Assembly: GCA_019119045.1 (NCBI GenBank)
Contig: DWXS01000042.1
Span: 62,001-126,000 of the forward strand
Source of the DNA: Candidatus Mailhella merdavium
GTDB lineage: Bacteria > Desulfobacterota > Desulfovibrionia > Desulfovibrionales > Desulfovibrionaceae
DNA: 64,000 nucleotides
Reading direction: 5' to 3'
The position numbers and the translations under genes were made by a program. Numbering within the stretch: the first letter of the stretch is position 1; the number at the start of each line of letters is the position of its first letter. Below are positions 46,065 through 54,670 of this stretch, piece after piece. Below the pieces are notes generated by a model. The model was not told the origin of the DNA. It made no database searches and worked only from the letters and a program-made list of their open reading frames with translations.

Positions 46065-46668
46065 GCCCGGTCTCCCGACCCGCATCATGCTCGGTCTGAT
46101 TTCGCTCGGCCTGCTTGCCATACTGGGAGCATCCCTGAAATATCGCCTGGAAGGTCATCCTCTGGTGACGCATGTCGCCGTCCCGCAGGGAACGACGGCG
46201 ACGGCTCCCGCCTCCCAGAATCAGGGTATGAACGCCATGGCCGAAGCCATGAGCAACGATCCCGATCAGACTGTCCTGCTCGGTCTGATGCAGAAACTTC
46301 AGAACAACCCCAACGATCCGGAAACGCTGCTCGAACTCTCCGACCTCTTCATGCGCCGGGGCGATCTGGATCAGGCGGAAAACTTCATCAACCGCGCCGC
46401 CGTGGCGTCTCCTTCCGACGCGCGCCCGCCCTTCTACCTCGGCGTGCTTCTGGAACGCAGGGGGGACTATGTAAAAGCGGCTTCTTCTCTTGAGCGCGCT
46501 CTCGGAATGAAGGATATTCCCGAAGCGCGTTTCAGTCTGGCCATACTGCTTATTTATCGTCTGGACGACAAGGCTGCGGGCAAAGCTCAACTGGAGACGC
46601 TTCTTGCCTCTCCGGGCCTGAACGCCGATCTAAAGGCTCTTGCCGAAACGGAGCTGAAAAAGCTGTGA
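46057..46668 (+). CDS. Membrane-anchored TPR protein of the ccm cluster
   Basis: 203 residues from the ATG at 46057 (GGAGG upstream), overlapping ccmD by 8 nt. An N-terminal membrane anchor (about 10-28) is followed by a linker and tetratricopeptide repeats at about 85-190 (NDPETLLELSDLFMRRGDLDQAENFINRA, then ARPPFYLGVLLERRGDYVKAASSLERAL). It resembles the TPR part of CcmI/NrfG, which holds apocytochromes for heme attachment. In a cluster that lacks CcmH and CcmG this may be the main apocytochrome chaperone (inference). mnmE starts at its stop codon. Confidence 0.85.
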   Translation: MNKPGLPTRIMLGLISLGLLAILGASLKYRLEGHPLVTHVAVPQGTTATAPASQNQGMNAMAEAMSNDPDQTVLLGLMQKLQNNPNDPETLLELSDLFMRRGDLDQAENFINRAAVASPSDARPPFYLGVLLERRGDYVKAASSLERALGMKDIPEARFSLAILLIYRLDDKAAGKAQLETLLASPGLNADLKALAETELKKL

Positions 46669-48113
46669 ACGCTCCTATTCCCTTTGAAGACACCATTGCG
46701 GCCGTCGCCACCGCACCGGGCGCCGGAGGAGTCGGCGTCATCCGCATTTCCGGGCCGCGGGCAAAAGAGCTGCTCGAACGGGTGTTCCGACCCTCTTCAT
46801 CGCAATTCCGGGGCTTTGTTCCCCGCATGATGCACCACGGACATATTGTGGACGGCAAGGGCTGTACACTGGATGAGGTTCTGGTGGTCTTTTTCCCTGC
46901 GCCGCACTCCTTCACAGGGGAAGATGTAGCGGAGATCCACGGCCATGGCGGCCCCGCGCTGCTTCATGCCGAACTGGACGCCGTACTCGACGCCGGAGCG
47001 GAACGATCTTCAGGCGGCGTCCGCATGGCGGAACGCGGCGAATTTACCCGTCGCGCCTTCCTGAACGGCCGCATCGATCTTTCTCAGGCGGAAGCCGTGG
47101 CCGAACTCATTGCCGCTCCGGGAGCAGAGGGCGCGCGGCTGGCCTCCGCCCGACTCGACGGTCTGCTCGGCCGGCGTGTGACAGCGCTGCGCGATCGCCT
47201 CGAATATCTGCGTCAACGGGTCTGCCTTGCCGTGGACTTTCCCGAAGAAGAAGGAGAATGTCTTCCTCCTGCCGAATTTGCCTCCGTCACCAGGGATGTG
47301 GCTTCTGCTCTGCGCGAGCTGATCGCATCCTACGATCGCGCCCGGGTCTGGGCCGAAGGCGCGCCCGTGGCTCTCGCCGGGCGGGTCAACGCCGGAAAAT
47401 CCAGCCTCATGAACGCTCTGCTGGGACGCCCACGGGCCATAGTCACGGATCAGCCGGGGACAACCAGGGACTATCTGGAAGAAGAGTGCCGTATTCAGGG
47501 CCTTCCCGTCCGGCTGGTGGATACCGCCGGACTGCGGGAAGACAGCGAAGATCCCATCGAACGCGAGGGCATACGCCGGGGAAAAGAAAAAATGCGGGAG
47601 GCAGGTCTCCTCCTGCTGATACTGGACGGCTCCGCACTCGCCGCCCTGTCGCCGCAGGATCTTGAGGCCGCCCTGCGCACGGAACGTCAGAATCTGCCCG
47701 ATCTGCCGTCTTCGCGCCGGATTGTGGTATGGAACAAGCAGGACGTCGCGCCGCTCTCCCCCGCCGTGCGCGAGCTGGCGGTGCAGCTCTTCAGCGCGCC
47801 CTGCCTTCCTCTCTCCGCCCGTACCGGCCAGGGCCTTGAGGAACTCTGCGCCCTCATTGCCGACAAACTGCGCGGAGAAAGCCCGCTCCCCGGCGAAGGA
47901 GAGCTGGCCCCGAACCGGAGGCAGGCGCGCGCGCTGGGCAAGGCTCTGGATGAACTGACGGAACTGGAGCGGGAAATCGCCGCCGGCCTTCCTCCCGATC
48001 TCTGCGGCCTGCGTCTTGACTCCGCCTGTGTTCACCTTGGAGATGTCGTCGGACTGAACAGTACGGAAGAAACGCTCAACGCCATCTTTGCCGATTTCTG
48101 TATCGGCAAGTAG
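46665..48113 (+). CDS. mnmE: tRNA modification GTPase MnmE
   Basis: 482 residues from a GTG at 46665 that overlaps the preceding stop. N-terminal tetrahydrofolate-binding domain (about 1-120: DTIAAVATAPGAGGVGVIRISG, FTGEDVAEIHGHGG); helical domain; G domain with G1 GRVNAGKSS at 239-247, TTRDYLEEE, the DTAG loop and NKQD; and the conserved C-terminal CIGK at 479-482. With MnmG it forms cmnm5U at the wobble position of certain tRNAs. Repeat copy B begins 10 nt after its stop. Confidence 0.96.
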   Translation: MNAPIPFEDTIAAVATAPGAGGVGVIRISGPRAKELLERVFRPSSSQFRGFVPRMMHHGHIVDGKGCTLDEVLVVFFPAPHSFTGEDVAEIHGHGGPALLHAELDAVLDAGAERSSGGVRMAERGEFTRRAFLNGRIDLSQAEAVAELIAAPGAEGARLASARLDGLLGRRVTALRDRLEYLRQRVCLAVDFPEEEGECLPPAEFASVTRDVASALRELIASYDRARVWAEGAPVALAGRVNAGKSSLMNALLGRPRAIVTDQPGTTRDYLEEECRIQGLPVRLVDTAGLREDSEDPIEREGIRRGKEKMREAGLLLLILDGSALAALSPQDLEAALRTERQNLPDLPSSRRIVVWNKQDVAPLSPAVRELAVQLFSAPCLPLSARTGQGLEELCALIADKLRGESPLPGEGELAPNRRQARALGKALDELTELEREIAAGLPPDLCGLRLDSACVHLGDVVGLNSTEETLNAIFADFCIGK

Positions 48114-48123
48114 GCTGCTTCAG

Positions 48124-48253
48124 AGCAGTTTCATTTTGAACAGGCTCCCGGAGTCAGGCAAAGCAAGACTGATCCGCAACGCCGGATCAGCCGCAGTTTA
48201 CCCTTGGCGTACAGCTCCGGCGCAGGCGTGAACGCTGCGGGCAGGAACACAGG
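48124..48253 (+). repeat. Dispersed intergenic repeat, copy B
   Basis: It lies directly after the mnmE stop in the same orientation. Shared blocks: a head with TCATTTTGAACAGGCTCCCGG, the core GGAGTCAGGCAAAGCAAGACT, GATCCGCAACGCCGGATC (an inverted repeat) and a tail GCAGGCGTGAACGCTGCGGG / CAGGAACA that matches copy C closely. The remaining 266 nt up to the priA start show nothing else convincing. Confidence 0.7.
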
Positions 48254-48519
48254 GTTCCGGCTGGCAAAAAGCCTCAAAAACAGAATGCGCTGAAAGCAGC
48301 CCTCTCTTTCCTTTCCAGAGCAGCCGCACCGTGCCGGAAATTTTCGTAATCGCTCCGGAAAGCGTCAGGACATTCCGGTCTGCGCCGGGATCGGGCCACT
48401 TTCCGCGCAAACAGGAACAGAAAGAGGGACGTCGGACAGACAGCGTTTCCTCCTGTTTCCGTCGGGCTTCAAGCGTATCGAGCCGTTTACAGAACAGTCT
48501 GATTCAACTACCACAAGGC

Positions 48520-50931
48520 ATGTTTTACCACATCGCACTGCTATCTCCTCCGTACTCCACGCTGACATACTCTGCGCCGGACTGGCTGCCTCCCGAATTG
48601 TGGCAGGCCGGACTGCGTGCGGCCGTACCGCTGGGAGGAGGACAGGTTCGGGCCGGGCTGATCCTGCAAAGCACGGAACAGGCGGATCTGCCCGAAGGCG
48701 TTGCCGTACGCCCGCTGCTGTGGCCGCTGGAACGCCGTCCGCTGCTGGATGAACGCTATCTTGCCATGATTGTTCAGCTTGCGCGCCGCCAGCTTGTCAC
48801 TCCCGGCAATATTCTCGGCGTAATACTGCCGCAGGGCCTGCGCACAACGGGGCGCATACGGGTGCGCGAATTTACCGGAAGCCGCCCGCGCCTGCATCAG
48901 TTGCGGGAACTTCCCCGTCTGGAAGGGGAACGCCTGCGGGAACTGGGCAGGGCCTTTGCCTCCGGCAGGGCTGAAGTTCTCGCCCTGCGCGAGGATGCGG
49001 CCTCCGGCGAACTGTGCCGTCTGAAATGCGAACCCCCGTGGAAGGTTCGCCCCAATGCTCTGCGTCAGCGGGAAGTACTGGAATACCTGTGGGAAAAAGG
49101 GAGCGTCTCCCGACGCAGACTGCTCGACGCACTCCCTGAAAGCGGTCCCGCGCTGGAACGTCTGCTTCAGGCAGGGATGATATCCATATGCCCGCAGGAA
49201 GAAGAGGAAAGCGAGGAAGAAAAGGAGCAGGAGGCTTTGCTTGCGCCGCCTCCGCCCCCCTATGAACTGACGGAAGAGCAGCGAAAAGCCGTGGACGCCT
49301 GCCGGGCCGAGCTGGATAAGGCTGCCCGCGGCGAACGCGCAACGCCGCATCTCATATATGGCGTGACCGGAAGCGGCAAGACGGCGGTATATCTGGAACT
49401 GGCCCGGCTCTGCCTGGAAAGAAGACGGACGGCACTGCTTCTCGCCCCGGAAGTGGCTCTTGCGCTCAAGCTGCGACGCGACGTGCAGGCGCGCTTCCCC
49501 GGCCTGCCCGTCTTTCTCTTCCACGGCTATCAAAGCCCGGCGCGGCGCGAACGGATATTTCGGGAACTTGCCGCGCGGCGCGAACCCTGTCTGGTGGTAG
49601 GCACACGTTCCGCCTTGTTTCTGCCCGTGAGCGACCCCGGCCTGATTGTACTGGACGAGGAACATGATACTTCCTTCAAGCAGGATGAAGGGCTGCATTA
49701 TCAGGCCAAGGAAGTGGCCTGGTGCAGAACTGCACTGTCCGGAGGACTGCTGGTTTTCGGGTCGGCTACCCCGGACGTGAAGACCTTTTATGCAGCGAAG
49801 CAGGGGGAACTCTCCCTGACCTGCCTGCCTCACAGGGTAGGAGGCAGCAATCTGCCCGCCATTGAACTGGTGGACATCAGCCGCGACGCCATGAATGGCG
49901 GGGACGGGCTGCTGGCCCCGGCCTCGCTGGAAGCTCTGCGGGAAACGGTGCGACGCGGGGAGCAGGCCGTGGTGTTGCTCAATCGGCGGGGCTATGCTCC
50001 GCTGATGTACTGTCTGGACTGCAAGCGGGTAGTCCGCTGCCCGCACTGTGATATTGCCATGACCTACCATAAGCACAGAGAAAGGCTGGTCTGTCACTAC
50101 TGCGGCTTCACCCTGCCCTTTCCCTCTCCCTGCGCGGGCTGCGGCGGACTGCATTATCTGCCCATGGGCGAGGGAACGGAGCGTCTGGAAGAACGTCTTG
50201 CCGGAGAAGAACTGAAGGCCGCTCTCCCTCCGGGAGGGAGAATACTGCGTCTGGATCGGGACAGCACGCGCCGCCCCGGAAAAATGGAAGAAATACTCGC
50301 CGCCTTTGCCCGCAAGGACGCTCAGGTTCTGGTGGGAACGCAGATGCTTTCCAAAGGGCACCACTTTCCGGATGTAACGCTGGCGTTGATTGCAGACGCC
50401 GATCTCGGGCTTAATCTCCCGGATTATCGGGCTTCAGAGCGTACCTTCCAGCTCCTCCTGCAATCCGCAGGGCGGGCGGGACGTGGAGAAAAGGCGGGAA
50501 GGGTGTTGATCCAGACCCGTATGCCGCACCATCCCTGCTGGGATTTCGTGAAGCGTGCGGACTATGACGCCTTTTACGAACATGAAATCGCTCTGCGGGA
50601 AAAGCGACGTTATCCCCCCTTTGTCAAGCTGGCTCTGGTTCGGGCCTCCCGTCCGATGGAAGACAAGGGAGATGGCGAAACGGGCCTGAATCTGTTCATG
50701 AGCGCACTCCGGGAAGAAGGCCGGGCGCAGGGACTGACCGTCATGGGCCCCATCCCCTCTCCTTTTGCCCGTCTTCAGGGGCGTCTGCGCTTTCAGGCCT
50801 TGATCAAGGCAGACGACTGGCTATCCATACGCAAGGCATACAGCCGCGCACTGGTCCGTGCCTTCGGAGGAGGCTCCATACCGAAGGAATTACGCCTTTC
50901 TCTCGATCTCGATCCGGTGAACATGCTGTAA
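48520..50931 (+). CDS. priA: Primosomal replication protein N' (helicase PriA)
   Basis: 803 residues from the ATG at 48520; the frame is open for a further 63 codons upstream, but that stretch is not PriA-like and the family begins near FYHIALLSPP. The 3'-end-binding domain is at the N-terminus. Superfamily 2 helicase motifs: Walker A GVTGSGKT near 281-288, DEEHD near 379-383 and GTQMLSKGHHFPDVTLAL in motif V. The zinc module has paired Cys between about 498 and 545 (CLDCKRVVRCPHC, CHYCGF, CAGCGG). It restarts collapsed replication forks. Repeat copy C follows its stop. Confidence 0.95.
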   Translation: MFYHIALLSPPYSTLTYSAPDWLPPELWQAGLRAAVPLGGGQVRAGLILQSTEQADLPEGVAVRPLLWPLERRPLLDERYLAMIVQLARRQLVTPGNILGVILPQGLRTTGRIRVREFTGSRPRLHQLRELPRLEGERLRELGRAFASGRAEVLALREDAASGELCRLKCEPPWKVRPNALRQREVLEYLWEKGSVSRRRLLDALPESGPALERLLQAGMISICPQEEEESEEEKEQEALLAPPPPPYELTEEQRKAVDACRAELDKAARGERATPHLIYGVTGSGKTAVYLELARLCLERRRTALLLAPEVALALKLRRDVQARFPGLPVFLFHGYQSPARRERIFRELAARREPCLVVGTRSALFLPVSDPGLIVLDEEHDTSFKQDEGLHYQAKEVAWCRTALSGGLLVFGSATPDVKTFYAAKQGELSLTCLPHRVGGSNLPAIELVDISRDAMNGGDGLLAPASLEALRETVRRGEQAVVLLNRRGYAPLMYCLDCKRVVRCPHCDIAMTYHKHRERLVCHYCGFTLPFPSPCAGCGGLHYLPMGEGTERLEERLAGEELKAALPPGGRILRLDRDSTRRPGKMEEILAAFARKDAQVLVGTQMLSKGHHFPDVTLALIADADLGLNLPDYRASERTFQLLLQSAGRAGRGEKAGRVLIQTRMPHHPCWDFVKRADYDAFYEHEIALREKRRYPPFVKLALVRASRPMEDKGDGETGLNLFMSALREEGRAQGLTVMGPIPSPFARLQGRLRFQALIKADDWLSIRKAYSRALVRAFGGGSIPKELRLSLDLDPVNML

Positions 50932-50944
50932 GGCTTTTGCAGAA

Positions 50945-51059
50945 GCAGCACATTTTCGCGTTGAAAATATTCCCGGAGTCGCACGAAGCGAGACTGCTCC
51001 GCGAGGCCGGCCTCAATGTATTTGCGACGCAGGCGTGAAGGCTGCGCTCAGGAACAGAG
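50945..51059 (+). repeat. Dispersed intergenic repeat, copy C
   Basis: It begins 13 nt after the priA stop and runs in the same orientation. Shared blocks: a head ATTTTCGCGTTGAAAAT (palindrome-like), TCCCGGAGTCGCACGAAGCG / AGACTGCTCCG core, ATTTGCGACGCAGGCGTGAA and CTCAGGAACAGAG. The tail is nearest to copy B, while the ATTTGCGACG block corresponds to ACTTGCGGCG in A and D. Confidence 0.72.
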
Positions 51060-51139
51060 CCGGATTGCAGATATTTTCAAAAGCAAAACGATCCCGAACG
51101 GACAGCGTATTGCTAAAAACACATCAAGCCGGAGACAAA

Positions 51140-51180
51140 ACAAAAAGGGTACCGGAAGCGTATACTCGTTTCCGATACCC
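51140..51180 (-). terminator. Terminator after the exported flavin-fold gene
   Basis: On the minus strand a 14-bp imperfect stem (51147-51160 with 51167-51180; pairs broken at two positions) is followed by TTTTTGTTTTG. It lies 90 nt past the stop at 51269. On the plus strand there is no T-run. Confidence 0.75.
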
Positions 51181-51268
51181 TGCCGAATGCCCGTGCGGGC
51201 TTCCGTTTTTCACTCAGCCGACAGGCTGGCGCACGACGCCGGAACTGCCGTGCGCTTCCTCCGTCGTC

Positions 51269-51751
51269 TTATTTTTTGTGGTACACTTTGCCGTTAATGA
51301 AATCAAAGCTGGAAATAGTGTCGGGTTCAAGATAGAAAATCTTGAATTCCGGATTATCCGCACTCTTATAGATTGCCTTGATTCCCGGGTTTTCATCCAG
51401 AAATTCGGCCTTGAGCTTGGCATCCTCAACAAAGGTGACGGGGCCGTCCAGATTCAGGACAATATTGCTTTCCGGATCCCATGCGCAGAAGGATATCCGG
51501 TTGTTGGCCTGCATCTGTTTATAGACATCCTTACTCGCGCCGGTGCAGAACCAGAAACGATCGCCTTCGGCCCGGAGCATGCCAAACACTCTGGTGCGGG
51601 GCTGGGTTCCGTCTTCCGTAGCGAGAACCCCGGCCGGAGTCTTGGCCAGAATAGCCTTGTAATCTATGCTTTCGGCCGCTCCGGCAGGAGCCGTGACGCA
51701 CAGTGCGACCAGCAGGGCCGCTCCTCTGAGAAATGCGTTCATTCTGTTCAT
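51269..51751 (-). CDS. Exported pyridoxamine 5'-phosphate oxidase-like (flavin split-barrel) protein
   Basis: 160 residues. An N-terminal signal peptide is clear: MNRMNAFLRG, a hydrophobic core and cleavage near AGA-AES at about 25. The remainder is a split-barrel FMN-binding fold: LAKTPAGVLATEDGTQPRTRVFGM, FWFCTGASKDVYKQMQANNRISFC and a terminal FYLEPDTISSFDFINGKVYHKK. Family members bind FMN, F420 or heme. Export of such a fold is uncommon; no twin-arginine motif is visible. It is monocistronic. The function cannot be given beyond probable flavin or heme binding. Confidence 0.82.
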   Translation of the reverse strand: MNRMNAFLRGAALLVALCVTAPAGAAESIDYKAILAKTPAGVLATEDGTQPRTRVFGMLRAEGDRFWFCTGASKDVYKQMQANNRISFCAWDPESNIVLNLDGPVTFVEDAKLKAEFLDENPGIKAIYKSADNPEFKIFYLEPDTISSFDFINGKVYHKK

Positions 51752-51821
51752 GGCTGATTCCTTTTGTTTTATATGGCAGTTTAGCGGGATCTGAGACTCT
51801 AACTGTTCTGATGCAGGCCGT

Positions 51822-52361
51822 CTACTTCCTGTTCAGCAGTTCCAGCATGGCCCGGAGCGCATCCGCATGGGCACGTTCACGCTCTGCATCAAGCTCGGGG
51901 TGAATTTCCGGAGCCTCCGGCTCTGGAGCAGGGGCTTCAAGCAGACGGGCGGCACGAGCCGGAGGCGTATGATCCCGTCGGATCAGCAGGCCGGAGAGAG
52001 CTTCCTTGGGACTGGGAATAGTGAAAGCCTGCTCCTCCCACTTGCCGCGTCCGAGAAAATAACAGAACAGGGAGGAAAGCTCCCTGTCCATAAACAGAAA
52101 ACGGGCTGAAATACCTGGCCCGAGTTTGTGTACAACGGTTTCACAGAAATCCCGTGCGTCTTCGCGTGAGATTTCCGGAAAGGCGCATTCCACCAGGGTC
52201 GCGTCGGCTTCGCTGTCGAAATCCACATGCGCCGCGCCGCACAGGGAAAGCGCGTCCAGAAGCAGCGTTCGTATGCGATCTTCCGCATCGAGAAGCTCCT
52301 GATAGGAAAATCCGTCCTCATAAAGGACGTGGCCGAACATGACGTGACGGAACTGGGCCAT
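51822..52361 (-). CDS. Hypothetical protein
   Basis: 179 residues from the ATG at 52361, which has AGGAGGT 6 nt upstream (the open frame extends to 52493 but without support). No family recognised. The N-terminal 120 residues look like a compact alpha/beta domain (FRHVMFGHVLYEDGFSYQEL, DARDFCETVVHKLGPGISARFLFMD). Then comes a Pro/Glu-rich linker (EAPAPEPEAPEIHPEL) and a final helix. No membrane segment or metal motif. Upstream and divergent lies pgpA; downstream in the same direction is the exported flavin-fold gene, 70 nt away. Confidence 0.72.
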   Translation of the reverse strand: MAQFRHVMFGHVLYEDGFSYQELLDAEDRIRTLLLDALSLCGAAHVDFDSEADATLVECAFPEISREDARDFCETVVHKLGPGISARFLFMDRELSSLFCYFLGRGKWEEQAFTIPSPKEALSGLLIRRDHTPPARAARLLEAPAPEPEAPEIHPELDAERERAHADALRAMLELLNRK

Positions 52362-52519
52362 GATACCTCCTGCGAATATGTTCGCGCAGATCCCCAATCT
52401 GCGCCCGCCTCTCCGGCGGAGAGACGCTCTCAAGCATAGTCGCTGGAAGGACGCTTGCCAAGCGGGGCGGCTCACACTAGAGTGACAGGACAAAATCCGG
52501 ACACATCATGGACTGAAAC

Positions 52520-53077
52520 ATGCCGAATACATACCATGTCTCCGGCGTCGCAGACTGCGTCGCCCTGAATTTCTCCCGTCTGCTGATCGCCGGTCTCTCT
52601 CCGACGGCGCCGGGTACGGCGGGTTCCATTCTTGCAACAGCCCTGGCCCCATGGTTCTTTCTGCCGCTTTCTCCGGCGGCACGTCTGATTCTGCTCCTCG
52701 CGCTGTATGCGGCAGGTTCCTGGGCTGCGGGCAGAACGGAACTGCTCCTCGGCGGCAAGGACCCTTCCTGCGTGGTCATCGATGAGCTTGTCGGACAATG
52801 GATCGCCCTCTTTCCTCTGGGACTTTCCGTCTTTTCTCCTCTCATGCCGCACTTTCCCGGCCCGACACTCGGGCCGGCATCCGTTCCGCTCATTCCCCTT
52901 CTCGCAGGTTTGTTCCTGTTCCGGGTGTTCGACATATCCAAGCCCGGATTCATACACATGTCGGAAAGCTGGCTGAAAGGCGGACAGGGCGTCATGATTG
53001 ACGACGTGCTTGCCGGAATCATGGCTCTGGCCGCTCTGTGCGGATTCTGCGCGCTGTGGCGCTGGGCGGCGGCATGA
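52520..53077 (+). CDS. pgpA: Phosphatidylglycerophosphatase A
   Basis: 185 residues with about four membrane helices. Signatures of PgpA: PTAPGTAGSILA near 28-39, the catalytic region DPSCVVIDELVGQWIAL near 80-97, FRVFDISKPGFI near 135-147 and KGGQGVMIDDVLAGI near 153-167. It removes the phosphate from phosphatidylglycerol phosphate in the inner membrane. Its stop overlaps the start of ruvX (ATGA), the first link in a pgpA-ruvX-mltG operon. Confidence 0.93.
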   Translation: MPNTYHVSGVADCVALNFSRLLIAGLSPTAPGTAGSILATALAPWFFLPLSPAARLILLLALYAAGSWAAGRTELLLGGKDPSCVVIDELVGQWIALFPLGLSVFSPLMPHFPGPTLGPASVPLIPLLAGLFLFRVFDISKPGFIHMSESWLKGGQGVMIDDVLAGIMALAALCGFCALWRWAAA

Positions 53078-53502
53078 AATATCTGGCTCTGGATTACGGA
53101 CTCAAGCGGGTAGGCGTTGCCGTCAGCGACCCGGAAGGCATTATGGCGTTCCCCCGCTGTACCTTAAAACGGGAAGTCCGCAAAACTTTCTTCGCGGAGC
53201 TGCTGGCTCTGATCGAAAAGGAATGCCCCGACGCCATCGTGCTGGGCTACCCCCTGCATACCGACGGCAGCGAATGTCTGACCACCACGCAAGTACGCAA
53301 TTTTGCGGCCTCCCTCCGCCGTCGCGTGACTCTGCCCATATATTACATGAACGAAGTTCTGAGCAGCGCCGATGCGGAAAGCCGTCTGGCCGAAGCCGGC
53401 CTGAAGGGACGGGCCATACGCGAGGTGGTGGATCAGGAAGCGGCCGTCCTGATACTGGAATCCTTCCTCTCACAACCGGAATCTTTACGGATTGAAGCAT
53501 GA
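53074..53502 (+). CDS. ruvX: RuvX/YqgF family pre-16S rRNA nuclease (Holliday-junction resolvase fold)
   Basis: 142 residues from the ATG at 53074, overlapping the pgpA stop by 4 nt. RNase H-like fold with LALDYGLKRVGVAVSDPEG at 4-22, VLGYPLHTDGSE near 57-68 and MNEVLSSADAESRL near 92-105; the acidic catalytic residues D7, E94 and D117-type positions are present. YqgF proteins trim the 5' end of pre-16S rRNA; a role at Holliday junctions was an earlier proposal. mltG overlaps its stop codon. Confidence 0.92.
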   Translation: MKYLALDYGLKRVGVAVSDPEGIMAFPRCTLKREVRKTFFAELLALIEKECPDAIVLGYPLHTDGSECLTTTQVRNFAASLRRRVTLPIYYMNEVLSSADAESRLAEAGLKGRAIREVVDQEAAVLILESFLSQPESLRIEA

Positions 53503-54575
53503 GTTCTTCACAGCACCGACGTCATCCCCTGCTCAAGTGTGTACTGCTCCTGCTGACGCTGCTGCTTGCCGTCTGCCTCTATGCAGGCTGGGATGCCTGG
53601 CGTTTTCTGCATGAAGCGCCGGAATCCCCCGGCATCGGCAAGATAGTTGATATTGAACCGGGTTCAAATCTGGTCGACGTTTCTCTTCTGCTCCAGAAAG
53701 AAGGCGTCATCACCAGCGCGAAACGCTTCCAGATACTGGCAAGACTGACGGAGCAGAGTCGCAGCCTCCAGGCCGGGCAATTTCTGGTCAATACGGGCTG
53801 GCTTCCCCGTCAGGTTCTTGATCAGCTTGTGAGCGGTCAGAGCGTTCTGCACCGCGTAACCATCCCGGAGGGCCTGCCCTGGTGGGAAGTGGGCGAGGCG
53901 CTGGAAAAAAATGGCATGTGCCGGGCTTCGGATTTCAGGGAAGTAATCCATGATCCGGACTTCCTTCGCAAGTACGGAATTCCCTTTGCGTCGGCAGAAG
54001 GCTTCCTGTATCCGGACACCTACCTTGTACCCAAACCGCGCGAAATGGATATGAACAGCGCGCGCTCCTTTGCGGGACGCATGGTGGATACCTTCTGGCG
54101 CAAGACTTCTCCGGCATGGGAAGCAGCGGGACTCGGCTCCCGCCCCCCCGCGGCGGATCTGCTGCGCGTGCTTGTTCTGGCCTCGATAGTGGAAAAGGAA
54201 ACGGGCCTTCCGGAGGAACGCCCCCGTGTGGCCGGCGTATATGTCAACCGTCTGAACAAGGGCATGGCTCTTCAGGCAGACCCCACGGTCATTTACGGAC
54301 TCGGCCCGGACTTTAAAGGGCCTCTGCTCCGGCGCAATCTTGAAGATGACGACAATCCCTACAATACCTATCGTCATCCCGGCCTGCCGCCAGGTCCCAT
54401 CTGTTCCCCCGGTCTTTCCGCTGTGGAGGCCGCTCTTCATCCCGAAAAACACAACTACCTGTATTTTGTAGCCACAGGTAAGGATAAGGGGCATACCTTC
54501 TCCGCCACGCTGTCCCAGCACAACAAGGCCGTACGCGCCTACCGTCAGGCTCTGCGCGAACGAGGAGGTTCATAA
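53499..54575 (+). CDS. mltG: Endolytic murein transglycosylase MltG
   Basis: 358 residues. A short cytoplasmic start, one membrane helix (about 10-30), a LysM-like region (IVDIEPGSNLVDVSLLLQKEGVI at 46-70), then the YceG catalytic domain. Landmarks: FLYPDTYLVPK near 168, the catalytic Glu in LASIVEKETGLPEERPRVAGVYVNRL near 227-255, LQADPTVIYGL and NPYNTYRHPGLPPGPICSPG near 284-310. It cleaves nascent glycan strands at the periplasmic face of the membrane. Third gene of the pgpA-ruvX-mltG unit. Confidence 0.95.
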   Translation: MSSSQHRRHPLLKCVLLLLTLLLAVCLYAGWDAWRFLHEAPESPGIGKIVDIEPGSNLVDVSLLLQKEGVITSAKRFQILARLTEQSRSLQAGQFLVNTGWLPRQVLDQLVSGQSVLHRVTIPEGLPWWEVGEALEKNGMCRASDFREVIHDPDFLRKYGIPFASAEGFLYPDTYLVPKPREMDMNSARSFAGRMVDTFWRKTSPAWEAAGLGSRPPAADLLRVLVLASIVEKETGLPEERPRVAGVYVNRLNKGMALQADPTVIYGLGPDFKGPLLRRNLEDDDNPYNTYRHPGLPPGPICSPGLSAVEAALHPEKHNYLYFVATGKDKGHTFSATLSQHNKAVRAYRQALRERGGS

Positions 54576-54670
54576 AGGCTGCTCCGTTTGAGATTTGCAG
54601 GAAAAAGGACTATAAGGAGACGGCGCGACTTTCAACAGTCGCCTCATTCCGCCCCGTTGCAGAGCATACC

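Noticed and set aside
48541..50364. 607-codon minus-strand open frame opposite priA
   Set aside because: Antisense shadow of PriA; no recognisable domain or ribosome site.
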